A stretch of DNA of 64,000 nucleotides from Ramlibacter tataouinensis (GTDB taxonomy: Bacteria > Pseudomonadota > Gammaproteobacteria > Burkholderiales > Burkholderiaceae_C), in contig DIZF01000016.1 of NCBI GenBank assembly GCA_002427815.1, positions 107,801-171,800 of the forward strand, written 5' to 3'. A program made the position numbers and the translations under genes. This document shows, piece after piece, positions 23,772-32,363 of this stretch (positions are counted from its first letter, which is position 1; each line of letters begins with the position of its first letter). The notes under the pieces were generated by a model, which made no database searches, was not told the origin of the DNA, and worked only from the letters and a program-made list of their open reading frames with translations.

Positions 23772-25060
23772 GCGTAACCTCCGTTCCAGCGACCCGTGCA
23801 GGCCGCATCGATGCATTGCGCGGTGGTGCCGAACCAGGCTTGCACGCCCAGGATGGCCGGCAGGTAGTGGGCCTGTTTGGCCGAATCCAGCGCCACGGTT
23901 TTCGTGCCCTTGGGAACGGCGCGGCTCATGGCCGAACAACTGTCGGTCATGAGAATGCCGCCCGCGTCTTCGATGATCTGGGTGTAGCCGTTGCGATCGG
24001 CCACCGACTTGATCGCCCGGGGGGTGAAGATCCAGAGCTCGCAGTTCGCGTGGACCTTGCGACCCTCGATGAGTTGCGCGGCTTCCCGGATCTGCTCGAT
24101 CGTGTAATGGGGACAGCCCAGCATCACGTACTGGATCTCGGCGTCCTTGCCCGTCGCGTTGATCCTTTCGTAGGTCGCGCGCCGCTGCGCCTCGCCGTAG
24201 TGGAACACCTCGACGGGCGTGTTGCCGCCCAGTGCCTGCTCCAGCGTGAATGCCTCCGGCGTCACACCGACGATGTGGTACATCTCCACCCCGCCGGAGG
24301 AAGAGGCCGCGGCGCCGAAATGCTTCAGCCGCGGCAGGTTGGGAACGTGGACTATGCCGCGCCGGCTGTGCACCACCGGAACGCGTTCCTGCACCAGATC
24401 GCCGATGTAGTAGCCCAGCAGGCCCCAGTCCTGGACCGACTCGACCTCCACATCCAGTTCGACCACATGGGTGGCACGGCGCGGCGCGTCGAGGTGGTAG
24501 CCCCAGTCGGGGATGCGGCCCGTCAGCATAGCGGCACCGCAGCTCTCGCGGCCTTCCGTATTCGTGCGCCCGCCCAGCACCGAGTTGCAATAGATGACCG
24601 CTGACGATTCCATCCAGGCGCAATGCTCGCCCCGGGTCGGGACGTTGCCGACCTGGTAGGGGGTGCAGGTGTTCAGGATGTTCGCGCCGAGTCCGGCCAC
24701 ATGCCGTTCGCTCTTGCCGTAGAACTGCACGATTTCTTCGCTCAGCCCCATTCTTTCGGGTTGGTTGGGATCGAAGCCCAGCTGCAGGTGGCTGGTGAAA
24801 GTCTTGAACTTCGGGATCTCCACCACCTGCTGGCTGTCGAGGCTGAACTCGGAAAATACCGCGTCCATGCCGCCGCTTTTCAGGGCGAAGTCGCGCTGGA
24901 ACGGCGTGGTGGCCGTGATGGTGGCGCAGACATTGTCGGTCTCCACCAGACGCTCGGCGCCCAGCGCCTCGCCATAACGCATCAGGAGGTCCATCGCCTT
25001 CTGTACGGCCGGGCCGTCACGGCCGTCGAGCATGGCCTTTTCATGATCGGTGAGTTGCAT
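23768..25060 (-). CDS. Aconitase X large (catalytic) subunit
   Basis: This 430-residue DUF521/AcnX catalytic subunit starts MQLTDHEKAMLDGRDGPAV. It carries NTCTPYQVGNVPTRGEHCAW, GRESCGAAMLTGRIPDWG and IMTDSC-like Cys positions (ILMTDSCSAM) for Fe-S or metal binding. The SD is AGGAGATCCACAAGAC. It lies 40 bases after an IclR regulator and overlaps the small subunit. In bacteria AcnX with dehydratase and FAD enzymes is typical of hydroxyproline or sugar-acid breakdown, which fits the truncated dehydratase downstream. Confidence 0.92.
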   Translation of the reverse strand: MQLTDHEKAMLDGRDGPAVQKAMDLLMRYGEALGAERLVETDNVCATITATTPFQRDFALKSGGMDAVFSEFSLDSQQVVEIPKFKTFTSHLQLGFDPNQPERMGLSEEIVQFYGKSERHVAGLGANILNTCTPYQVGNVPTRGEHCAWMESSAVIYCNSVLGGRTNTEGRESCGAAMLTGRIPDWGYHLDAPRRATHVVELDVEVESVQDWGLLGYYIGDLVQERVPVVHSRRGIVHVPNLPRLKHFGAAASSSGGVEMYHIVGVTPEAFTLEQALGGNTPVEVFHYGEAQRRATYERINATGKDAEIQYVMLGCPHYTIEQIREAAQLIEGRKVHANCELWIFTPRAIKSVADRNGYTQIIEDAGGILMTDSCSAMSRAVPKGTKTVALDSAKQAHYLPAILGVQAWFGTTAQCIDAACTGRWNGGYA

Positions 25061-25100
25061 GTCTTGTGGATCTCCTCTGATTGATCTCGCCCCGGGCGCG

Positions 25101-25931
25101 CTAGGGTCGCGGCAGCGGGACATGGCCGCCGATGTCCCGCGCGATGTCCTGGGCGATGCTGCGCAGCCGGGGGGCGAACTCCTGTCGCAACCGCTCCTCG
25201 GTGAATACGTAGGCCGCGCCGCCGCAGTTGAGCGCCATGATTTCTTCCCCCGGTCCCACCAGCGGGACCGAGACCGAATTGATCTCATGGTGAAACTCGC
25301 CCAGCGACAGGCAGTAGCCCAGCCGCCGCGCTTCGTCGATGGCGCGCTCCATGCCGGGGCCGACGTGGTCCCATTCCGGGCCGCGCAGCAGGCGAAGCGA
25401 ATCGACGAGCTGGTTGCGCCGCGTGTCATCCAGTGCCGACAGGTACGCCCGGCCCAGTGCTGAATTGGGCATCGGGGCGCGCGAGCCGACATCCAGCCGC
25501 GGCGACAGCATCGATGAGCGGGGCCGGCAGGCCTCGATCAACACCATTTCCATACCGTCGCGCACCGCGAGGTAGACCGATGCGCCCACGGCTTCGGCCA
25601 TGGCTTGCATCTTGGGCCGGGCCACGGCCCGCACGTCCAGGCTGGCCAGGAACACCCGCGCGAGGGTCAGCACGGCGGGCCCGAGCGTGAAGCGGTCGGC
25701 GGCGAGTGCCGGCTTGAGCATGCCCGTCGCATGAAGGGTGGCCACCAGCCGGTTGACTGTCGGCCTCGGAATGCCGGTCATCCGTGCGATGTCGGCATAG
25801 CCCAGGGCCGGGTGCTCCTGGCTGAAGCAGCGCAGCACGGAAATGCCGCGTTCCAGAGCGCTCACGGTGTCGGAGCGCGACTCGGCCGCGTCGGCCGCAT
25901 CCGTCCCGGGCCTCTCGGTGGCACGGATCAT
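25101..25931 (-). CDS. IclR-family transcriptional regulator
   Basis: This 276-residue protein has a winged helix at about residues 25-85 (ALERGISVLRCFSQEHPALGYADIA, then TGIPRPTVNRLVATLHATGML) and a ligand domain with ASVYLAVRDGMEMVLIE and GFHHEINSVSVP-like sequence (LGEFHHEINSVSVP). Its ATG overlaps the stop of the FAD enzyme upstream and the AcnX genes follow, so it is inside the operon it probably controls. Confidence 0.93.
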   Translation of the reverse strand: MIRATERPGTDAADAAESRSDTVSALERGISVLRCFSQEHPALGYADIARMTGIPRPTVNRLVATLHATGMLKPALAADRFTLGPAVLTLARVFLASLDVRAVARPKMQAMAEAVGASVYLAVRDGMEMVLIEACRPRSSMLSPRLDVGSRAPMPNSALGRAYLSALDDTRRNQLVDSLRLLRGPEWDHVGPGMERAIDEARRLGYCLSLGEFHHEINSVSVPLVGPGEEIMALNCGGAAYVFTEERLRQEFAPRLRSIAQDIARDIGGHVPLPRP

Positions 25932-27379
25932 GGGGAAACCGCCGGGATCCTGGCCTGCGCACCGCGTTCGGCCGGCGCAGGCCGCAGGTACACGCCTTGT
26001 CCCTGCAGGGCGGCCTGGAGCGCGGGGACATCGACTGCGCGCGGCGCCACGCGAGCCTGGACCGCCAGCGCGGCAGCCACCCCTGCGGCCTGGCCGGTGA
26101 TCCAGCATTGCGGGATTTCGCGCATGAAACCATGCGAATTGCGGTCGCACGAGATATGCCGGCCGCAGGCCAGCAGCCCGTCGAGTTGTTGCGGGACCAG
26201 CGCCCCATAAGGAATCGAAATATTGGGGAACTTGGGCGACACCGCCGGCGATACGCCCACTTCGTCCGCCAGCGGCACGCCCAAAGGCCATTGGCTTCGC
26301 AGCACCGAGCCGACACCGGTCAGGCGCCGGGCATGGCGCACGCCGATCTGCGGCGCGCTCAGCATCAGGAAAGCCTCCTTGAAGCCCGGCGCATGGGCGC
26401 GGAAATAATCGAGATGCGCAGCCATGGCGCGGTGCGAGCGCACCTCCACTTCCGTCAGGTCATCCACGTCGAGGGGCGAATAGCCGGACTGCCGCGGCCC
26501 CATGAACAGGGCGATGTCGTTGCGCCACGAGACGAAGGGGCGCTCGAAAAGGCCGAGCTGCTCGCGGCCGCGCGCCATGAATTGCGCGAACTGCTCGGGC
26601 TGCCCGGCCTTGAACTCGATCCAGCGGCTCATATCGACGCCGCCGAACAGCCATGCGGTATTCATGCAGTGGTGCACGTCGGCTTCTTCGATGTCGTTGA
26701 CGAATGCCGCGCCGGCACGCGCGAACAGGTCGCCGTCACCGGTGGCGTCCACCACGACGTCCGCCATGATGGCCATGCGGCCTTCCTTGCTCTCGAATAC
26801 GACGCCTTTCACGGCACCGGCCTCGACAATCGGAATCGCCGCCCATGAGTGCAGGATCAGCTTGACCTTGCGCTCGAGCACGATCTCCTGCGACAGCAGC
26901 TTGAGCCGCTCGGGATCGATGGTGGGCGACCATGTCACCACGCCGTGGTAAGCGGCCGTCCGTTGCGACCAGTGGGCGGCCTTGGCGGGATCCTGCGAGC
27001 CCCAGTCCTCGCGGCTCGGCCCGGCGATGGCATCCGGCGGCAGGCGGTCGAACAGCTCCTCGGCAAAGCCGCGGATCACCAGCTTGCCTTCCCAGTCCGT
27101 CATGCGGTCGATCCAGATCACCAGGCCACCGGTGGACAGGCCGCCGAGGTGGTTGTAGCGCTCGAGCAGTGACACGTCGGCACCCTGGCGGGCCGCCGCG
27201 GCTGCTGCCGCGGTGCCGGACGGCCCCCCCCCCACCACCAGGACCTGGCAGCGGTGATAGATCGGGATGTCCCGGCCGGGTTCGGACCACACGCCGTGAT
27301 CGGGCCGCTGCACGCGGCTGTCACGGTCGAAGATATCGGACGACAGGATGCGCTCGTCAGTGCGAACGACTGTTTTCAT
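25928..27379 (-). CDS. FAD-dependent oxidoreductase (PF12831 type)
   Basis: This 483-residue protein has a dinucleotide motif VLVVGGGPSGTAAAAAAARQG at about residues 47-67, LERYNHLGGLSTGG for FAD, VVVDATGDGDLFARAGA and a C-terminal GLLACGRHISCDRN with SHGFMREIPQCWITGQAAG. These features fit the FAD_oxidored family, which dehydrogenates small hydroxy acids or reduces unsaturated ones. It is the first gene of the FAD/IclR/AcnX operon. The glycine motif is coded by a run of ten G on the minus strand, a possible slippage site. Confidence 0.88.
   Translation of the reverse strand: MKTVVRTDERILSSDIFDRDSRVQRPDHGVWSEPGRDIPIYHRCQVLVVGGGPSGTAAAAAAARQGADVSLLERYNHLGGLSTGGLVIWIDRMTDWEGKLVIRGFAEELFDRLPPDAIAGPSREDWGSQDPAKAAHWSQRTAAYHGVVTWSPTIDPERLKLLSQEIVLERKVKLILHSWAAIPIVEAGAVKGVVFESKEGRMAIMADVVVDATGDGDLFARAGAAFVNDIEEADVHHCMNTAWLFGGVDMSRWIEFKAGQPEQFAQFMARGREQLGLFERPFVSWRNDIALFMGPRQSGYSPLDVDDLTEVEVRSHRAMAAHLDYFRAHAPGFKEAFLMLSAPQIGVRHARRLTGVGSVLRSQWPLGVPLADEVGVSPAVSPKFPNISIPYGALVPQQLDGLLACGRHISCDRNSHGFMREIPQCWITGQAAGVAAALAVQARVAPRAVDVPALQAALQGQGVYLRPAPAERGAQARIPAVSP
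27224..27233. repeat. Homopolymer tract (C10; G10 on the coding strand)
   Basis: Ten consecutive C on the plus strand lie within the first 60 codons of the FAD oxidoreductase and encode its glycine-rich nucleotide-binding motif. It is in frame as given. A gain or loss of one base would abolish the protein. Confidence 0.85.
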
Positions 27380-27425
27380 GACTTCTGCTTTTCTGTTGTT
27401 GGGTTTTCTGGTTGCGCTATTTTTC

Positions 27426-27438
27426 GGACGATTCGTCC
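27426..27438. promoter_or_regulatory. Palindrome in the divergent promoter region
   Basis: GGACGATTCGTCC is a perfect 5-3-5 inverted repeat in the 155-base gap between the FAD oxidoreductase (minus) and the Bug binding protein (plus). It is a candidate site for the IclR regulator at 25931. Length and centre fit such dimers, but nothing else supports the assignment. Confidence 0.45.
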
Positions 27439-27534
27439 ATTCTGTCAACAAAACAAACCGTTTTCAGGGTAAACCCCGTCGTGGATGAAGGCATTTTGAT
27501 TGGATAGTCCACAATCTTTTCAAGGAGACAGGTT

Positions 27535-28530
27535 ATGGGTGCTTTGAACATGTCGCGCCGGACGTTCGGGACGCTTCTGGGCGGCACGGCATTGCTCGGC
27601 ATCTCGCCGATGGCGGCGGCGCAGGACTTCCCCATCAAGGGCAAACCCATCCGCATCCTGGTCCCCTTCACGGCCGGCGGCGGCACCGACGGGCAGGCTC
27701 GAATCGTGGCCCTGAAGCTCGCGGACCTGCTGGGCGTTCCCGTGGTCGTGGACAACAAGCCCGGCGCCAGCACCATGCTCGCCGCGATGGAAGTCGCGCA
27801 CGCCGCGCCGGATGGCCACACCATGCTGTATGCCCCGTCATCCACGATGGCGCAGAACCCGCACACGCTGGCGCAAGTACCCTACGATCCATTCAAGGAC
27901 TTCACCCCGATCTCGTTGGGGGGCCGGGGGCCGCTGGTTCTGATGATCAGCAGCACAGTGCCCGCCAACAACGTGGCCGAACTGGTGGCGTACATCAAAG
28001 CCCACCCCGGCACGGTGAGCTACGCGTCCTTCGGCACCGGCACGTCCTCACACATCTACGGCGAGGTCTTCGTCAAGAAGACCGGAACCGATGCGGTGCA
28101 CGTGCCTTACAAGGGAGGCTCGGATGCGGCGAAGGACCTGATCGGCGGCCGTGTCCAGTACATGTTCGACTCGGCGTCTTCGGCCATCATCACCGCGGGC
28201 ACGGGCAAGGCGAAGATCATTGGCGTTGCCGCGGCGGCGCGCATCGAGGCTTTGCCCGATGTGCCGACGATGACCGAGGCCGGCGTGCCGGGGCTCGATC
28301 TTCCGAGCTGGCTCGGTTTTTATGGGCCGGCGAAGATGCCCGCGCCTGTCTTGCACGCACTCAACGCAGCACTTGCGCAGGTGCTGGCCATGCCGCAGGT
28401 GAAGGAGTTCTATAGCAAGGGGGGTTACGAAGCCGGCTCGAGCACCCCCGACGAGTTCGCGAAACTCACCCGCTCCACGTACGACCGCTGGGGCATCCTG
28501 GTCCAGCAGATCGGGCTCACGAAACAATGA
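27535..28530 (+). CDS. Bug/TctC-type periplasmic solute-binding protein
   Basis: This 331-residue protein has a twin-arginine-like leader (MSRRTF then a hydrophobic core, AAA-QDF). Its Bug landmarks are IRILVPFTAGGGTDGQAR, the carboxylate-binding strand VVVDNKPGAST, YASFGTGTSSH and VPYKGGSDAAKDLIGG. These proteins bind carboxylates for TTT transporters or sensing. No tctAB genes lie nearby, so it is an orphan, as is common in Burkholderiales. The SD is AAGGAGACAGGTT. It is divergent from the FAD/AcnX operon and may serve the same substrate. Confidence 0.95.
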   Translation: MGALNMSRRTFGTLLGGTALLGISPMAAAQDFPIKGKPIRILVPFTAGGGTDGQARIVALKLADLLGVPVVVDNKPGASTMLAAMEVAHAAPDGHTMLYAPSSTMAQNPHTLAQVPYDPFKDFTPISLGGRGPLVLMISSTVPANNVAELVAYIKAHPGTVSYASFGTGTSSHIYGEVFVKKTGTDAVHVPYKGGSDAAKDLIGGRVQYMFDSASSAIITAGTGKAKIIGVAAAARIEALPDVPTMTEAGVPGLDLPSWLGFYGPAKMPAPVLHALNAALAQVLAMPQVKEFYSKGGYEAGSSTPDEFAKLTRSTYDRWGILVQQIGLTKQ

Positions 28531-28561
28531 TGCGGATCTGGCCGCGGCGGATTTCAGGCCC

Positions 28562-29500
28562 TCACGCCACGTCGCCCAGGTCTTTCGACGGCCAGTCGAC
28601 CCGCGCAGAGGCGTTGGCGCGCTTGGCCACCGGCTCGCTGCCCACGGGAACCACTCGCGACAGGAACTGCGCCACTGATGTGGCAAACACATCGTTGCGA
28701 TCGCCGGCCACCATGTGACCGGCACCCGTGATGTTGACGTACTCGCTGTGCGGCGCCAGTTCCAGAAACTGCGCGGCGCCTTCCTCGCTCAGCACGTCCG
28801 ACAGGGCGCCGCGCACCAGCAGGGTCGGTAGCGTCAGTGCCCGCGCACAGGCCGACAGCCGTTCCTCGCGCTGGTGCAGGTCGATGCGCCGCGACAGCAT
28901 GCGCGGGTCCCAGTGCCATCGGTACTTGCCCTGCGGGGTGCGCCGGACGTTCTTGGCGAGCCCGTCCAGGTTGGTCGGCCGCAGGCGATGCGGCTGATAG
29001 CTGGCGATGGCATCGGCCACTTCGTCAAGCGAGTCGAAGCCTTCGGGTTTTTGTTCCATGAAGGCCAGGATCTTGTCCACCCCGTCCGGCTCAAGCTTCG
29101 GAGCGATGTCGAGCAGCACCAGCGCGGTCGCCTCGACGTGGCCCTCGCCGATCGCCACCAGGCTGGTGCCGCCGCCCATCGACGCGCCGACCAGCACGGG
29201 GCGCCGTCTGCCGAGTGCCGCCACCACAGCTTCCAGGTCGGACACCATGGCCTCCTGCGTGTAGTTGGCGTCCGCTGCCCAATCGGAGTCGCCGTGGCCC
29301 CGTGCATCGAACGCGACGGCGTAATAGCCGGCGGCGGCAAGCTTTTCGCCCGCGCCTTTCCAGGCATGCCGGGTCTGGCCGCCGCCATGCTGCAGCAGGA
29401 CCAGCGGGCCCTTGGGATCTCCCCAGGCATCGCCCGCGATGCGAACGCCGGCGAAACCCGGCCAGTAATGCATGGGCGGAGCGGTTGCGCTATTTGACAC
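28562..29500 (-). CDS. Alpha/beta-hydrolase
   Basis: This 312-residue alpha/beta-hydrolase has LVLLQHGGGQTRHAW as the oxyanion strand, VAFDARGHGDSDW, the nucleophile elbow VGASMGGGTS, TLLVRGALSDVLS with the acid and ITGAGHMVAGDRND with the catalytic His. The GTG at 29500 is taken; an ATG nine codons later is equally possible. The gene converges on the Bug gene and has no cofactor clues. It is likely an esterase or C-C hydrolase of unknown substrate. Confidence 0.85.
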   Translation of the reverse strand: MSNSATAPPMHYWPGFAGVRIAGDAWGDPKGPLVLLQHGGGQTRHAWKGAGEKLAAAGYYAVAFDARGHGDSDWAADANYTQEAMVSDLEAVVAALGRRRPVLVGASMGGGTSLVAIGEGHVEATALVLLDIAPKLEPDGVDKILAFMEQKPEGFDSLDEVADAIASYQPHRLRPTNLDGLAKNVRRTPQGKYRWHWDPRMLSRRIDLHQREERLSACARALTLPTLLVRGALSDVLSEEGAAQFLELAPHSEYVNITGAGHMVAGDRNDVFATSVAQFLSRVVPVGSEPVAKRANASARVDWPSKDLGDVA

Positions 29501-29629
29501 GTTCGAGTTCAGCCTGATTTGGTTGCGTCAATCGCGCCAGGAGAATGATGCACGACCGACTGGATCTGGAAGCGCAAAGGCAGCATGTCGGGAAGAAGGC
29601 GCGTCTCCACCATCGACTTTGTGTGCGCT

Positions 29630-30535
29630 TCACAGGTCGCTCCCGTCCTTGATTGCGGAGACCCAGACGCTGTCGAAGATATCGACAAAGGCCCGGTCGG
29701 CGACCGACATCGGCCGGAAGCGGTTGCGGATGATCCGCACCGACAGCCTTTCTGATGACTGGAATGGCCGCACCTCGAGGCCGGCCAGCAAACCCCCGGC
29801 GATCGCGACCTGGTCCACCACCGCGACGCCCACGCCGGCCTGCGCGAACCAGCAGGCGGTGGTGGAGCTGGTGACCTCGAAGTCGCGGTTCATTCTTTGG
29901 GCAGCCGCACCGAACGCGCGCCGCAGCGTCTGCCCGAAAGGCGTACTTTCCGGCGATGAAATCACCCGTTCGCCAGCCAGGTCCGATGGCTTGATCAGCT
30001 TGCGCGCCGCCAGCGCATGGTCGCTGCGCATGACGCATGCCAGACCGCATTGGTAGGCCTTGACGGTAGACAGGTTGGGATGATCGTGCGGCAGCAGCGC
30101 GATGCCCAGATGGGTCGAGCGGTCCAGCAAGGCCTGGTTGAGGATGTCCGGCGAGAACACCTGCACCCGGCATTGCAACCGGGGGATGCGCTGGTACAGC
30201 CTCGCTACTGTGCGCGACACCAGGTAGGGCGCCAGGCTGGCCGAGCAGACCAGCCGCAGCGTAGCCTGGGCGGGCTGGGCCAGCTCGCGCGAAACGTCGC
30301 GCACCTTTTCCACGCCACGCCACAGCTCGTCGATCTCCGAATAAAGCCGGTGCGCCTCCGGCGTAGGGATGAGCCGGCCCTTCACGCGCTCGAACAAGAC
30401 CAGCCCGCTGGCCCGGGTCGCCTGGGCCAGTACCTTGCTCACGGCCGGAGGCGACACGTGCAGCAGCTCGGCCGCGCTGTTGACGCCGCCGGAAAACATC
30501 ACGGCGCGAAACACTTCCATTTGCCGCAGGTTCAT
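29630..30535 (-). CDS. LysR-family regulator
   Basis: This 301-residue protein has the N-terminal HTH MNLRQMEVFRAVMFSGGVNSAAELLHVSPPAVSKVLAQ and a substrate-binding domain from about residue 92 (ATLRLVCSASLAPYLVSRTV) including LGIALLPHDHP. It is divergent from the UGSC-like/thioredoxin-reductase-like pair at 30687, with a 151-base gap that has a T-N11-A box, and is their likely regulator. Confidence 0.93.
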   Translation of the reverse strand: MNLRQMEVFRAVMFSGGVNSAAELLHVSPPAVSKVLAQATRASGLVLFERVKGRLIPTPEAHRLYSEIDELWRGVEKVRDVSRELAQPAQATLRLVCSASLAPYLVSRTVARLYQRIPRLQCRVQVFSPDILNQALLDRSTHLGIALLPHDHPNLSTVKAYQCGLACVMRSDHALAARKLIKPSDLAGERVISSPESTPFGQTLRRAFGAAAQRMNRDFEVTSSTTACWFAQAGVGVAVVDQVAIAGGLLAGLEVRPFQSSERLSVRIIRNRFRPMSVADRAFVDIFDSVWVSAIKDGSDL

Positions 30536-30548
30536 GGTGCTCTGAGGT

Positions 30549-30565
30549 GTTAACCGCAGTCTAAC
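30549..30565. promoter_or_regulatory. LysR-type T-N11-A box
   Basis: GTTAACCGCAGTCTAAC has dyad symmetry (GTTA/TAAC) around an 11-base core, and lies 13 bases upstream of the LysR start in the divergent promoter region. TGTTAAC recurs near 30628, closer to the UGSC-like gene. Confidence 0.5.
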
Positions 30566-30686
30566 AGTGAGGCTATTCTTTTCAATTGATGGCCCAACTC
30601 GCCAAGCGAATAATGGCGTGCACCCCTGTTAACTCACCTTGCTGTCATGGCAACGGGGATTTACTGTTTCTGAAGGAGCAGATCCA

Positions 30687-32363
30687 ATGCTGACCACCGT
30701 CAAGGGGCTTCACGTCGCCCCATCCATCACCGTTTTCAACCCCCTGGGTTACCCGCCCAAGGTGAACCGCAAACAGCCCGCGAGCCGGCTGGACAGCCTG
30801 GACGGCAAGACCGTCTATCTCGTCGACAGCCGGTTCGACGATTCGGTCGAACTGTTGCGCCAGGTCCAGGCGTGGTTCGCCGAGCGCATGCCGGGGGTGC
30901 GGACCAAGCTGGTCCAGATGGCCAGCTACTACGGCAAGGACGACCCGGCGCTGTGGAGCGAAATCCGCGACCAGGGGCACGCCGCGATCATCGGAGTGGG
31001 CCATTGCAGCACCTGCGCGCCGGCCGTTTCCACGCATGCCATCACGCTGGAAACACAATACGGCGTGCCGACCGTCGCGCTGCACACCGACAAGTTCGTC
31101 AAGGTGGTTCAGTCGGTCATCCGGATGGGCGGGCTGCCGCAGGCGCCGCTGGTGTTCGTGCCCCAGCCGGTGATGGGCAAGTCCGGGCAGGAGCTGCGCG
31201 CTTACGTGGAAGGCAACGATCCCTGCACCGGCAAGCCCGTGATGCGGGAGATCATCGAGGCGCTGACCGTGGGCCTGAACGCAAATCAGCCCGGCGATGA
31301 GCCATACGCTCGCACGACGCCGCGCCTGGAAGAGCCGGACACCGAAGAGAACCTGCATGCGCTGTTCGAGCGCAACCTGTGGACCGACCACCTGCCCATC
31401 GTGCTGCCGACCGAGGAGCGCGTGGCGCGCATGCTCGCCGGCACGCGCCGCCGCGCAGACGAAGTGGTGGGCCGCATGCAACCCACCCCAAACCGGGGCC
31501 TGTGGGAATACACGGTGGAAAAGGTCGCGATCAACGCCGTGATGGCGGGCGCGAAGCCCGAATATTTCCCCATCATCCTGGCGCTGGCGGCCACCGGAAT
31601 TTCCGCGCGCGGCAGCACGTCCAGTTCCGCGTCGGTCATGACGGTCGTCAATGGCCCGATCCGCAATGAGATCGGCATGAACTGCGGCATCGGTGCGATG
31701 GGGCCGTACAACCATGCCAATGCCACCATCGGCCGCGCCTACGGTCTGCTGTCGCAGAACCTGCAGGGCGGCTCGGTGCCGGGCGACACCTTCATGGGAT
31801 CGATCGGCAACAGCTGCACCTACAACGGCATCACCTTTGCCGAGAACGAGGAGCGCAGCCCCTGGGAGCCGCTCCACGTGCAGAAAGGGTTCGACCCCGA
31901 CACGAGCACCGTCACCGTGTTCCACGGCTGCCGCTCCACCACCTTCGCGCTGGGCCTGCGCAAGGACCACTGGCGCGAGCACGTGCGCGACATGCTGCTG
32001 GGCACGGACGCCATCACGGCGCCGGTGCTGCTGCTCGACCCGATCGCCGCGCGCCAGTTCATCGATCGCGGCGGCTTCGACACCAAGGCCAAATTGATCC
32101 GCTGGCTGCACGAGACCGCCGAAATGCCGGCCGGGCGCTACTGGGACCTGCAACTGGTGCAGAACTACATCTACCCCCGCGCCGCCTTCGACGATACGCA
32201 TTCACCGAAGGCGAAGTACGTCGGCGTGCCCGACGACACGCCGGTGCGCATGTTCGAGGAGAAAGACATCAACGTGGTGGTGGTCGGCGGCGAGGCCAAC
32301 GGCTACTGGCAGATGATGGGTGCCCACCACAAGGCGACCGTCTCCGTGGACGAGTGGCGCTGA
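30687..32363 (+). CDS. UGSC-type (seleno)protein homologue with Cys in place of Sec, plus large C-terminal domain
   Basis: This is a 558-residue protein. The N-terminal 200 residues have LDGKTVYLVDSRFDD and IIGVGHCSTCAPAVSTHAITLE. This aligns by pattern with the U-G-S-C site of UGSC selenoproteins, here Cys107-Ser-Thr-Cys110. The C-terminal domain (about 245-558) has several conserved-looking segments, such as GMNCGIGAMGPYNHAN and VTVFHGCRSTT, that I cannot place in a characterised family. The SD is AAGGAGCAGATCC. It overlaps the thioredoxin-reductase-like gene by one base, which points to a redox partnership. No substrate is known. Confidence 0.65.
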   Translation: MLTTVKGLHVAPSITVFNPLGYPPKVNRKQPASRLDSLDGKTVYLVDSRFDDSVELLRQVQAWFAERMPGVRTKLVQMASYYGKDDPALWSEIRDQGHAAIIGVGHCSTCAPAVSTHAITLETQYGVPTVALHTDKFVKVVQSVIRMGGLPQAPLVFVPQPVMGKSGQELRAYVEGNDPCTGKPVMREIIEALTVGLNANQPGDEPYARTTPRLEEPDTEENLHALFERNLWTDHLPIVLPTEERVARMLAGTRRRADEVVGRMQPTPNRGLWEYTVEKVAINAVMAGAKPEYFPIILALAATGISARGSTSSSASVMTVVNGPIRNEIGMNCGIGAMGPYNHANATIGRAYGLLSQNLQGGSVPGDTFMGSIGNSCTYNGITFAENEERSPWEPLHVQKGFDPDTSTVTVFHGCRSTTFALGLRKDHWREHVRDMLLGTDAITAPVLLLDPIAARQFIDRGGFDTKAKLIRWLHETAEMPAGRYWDLQLVQNYIYPRAAFDDTHSPKAKYVGVPDDTPVRMFEEKDINVVVVGGEANGYWQMMGAHHKATVSVDEWR

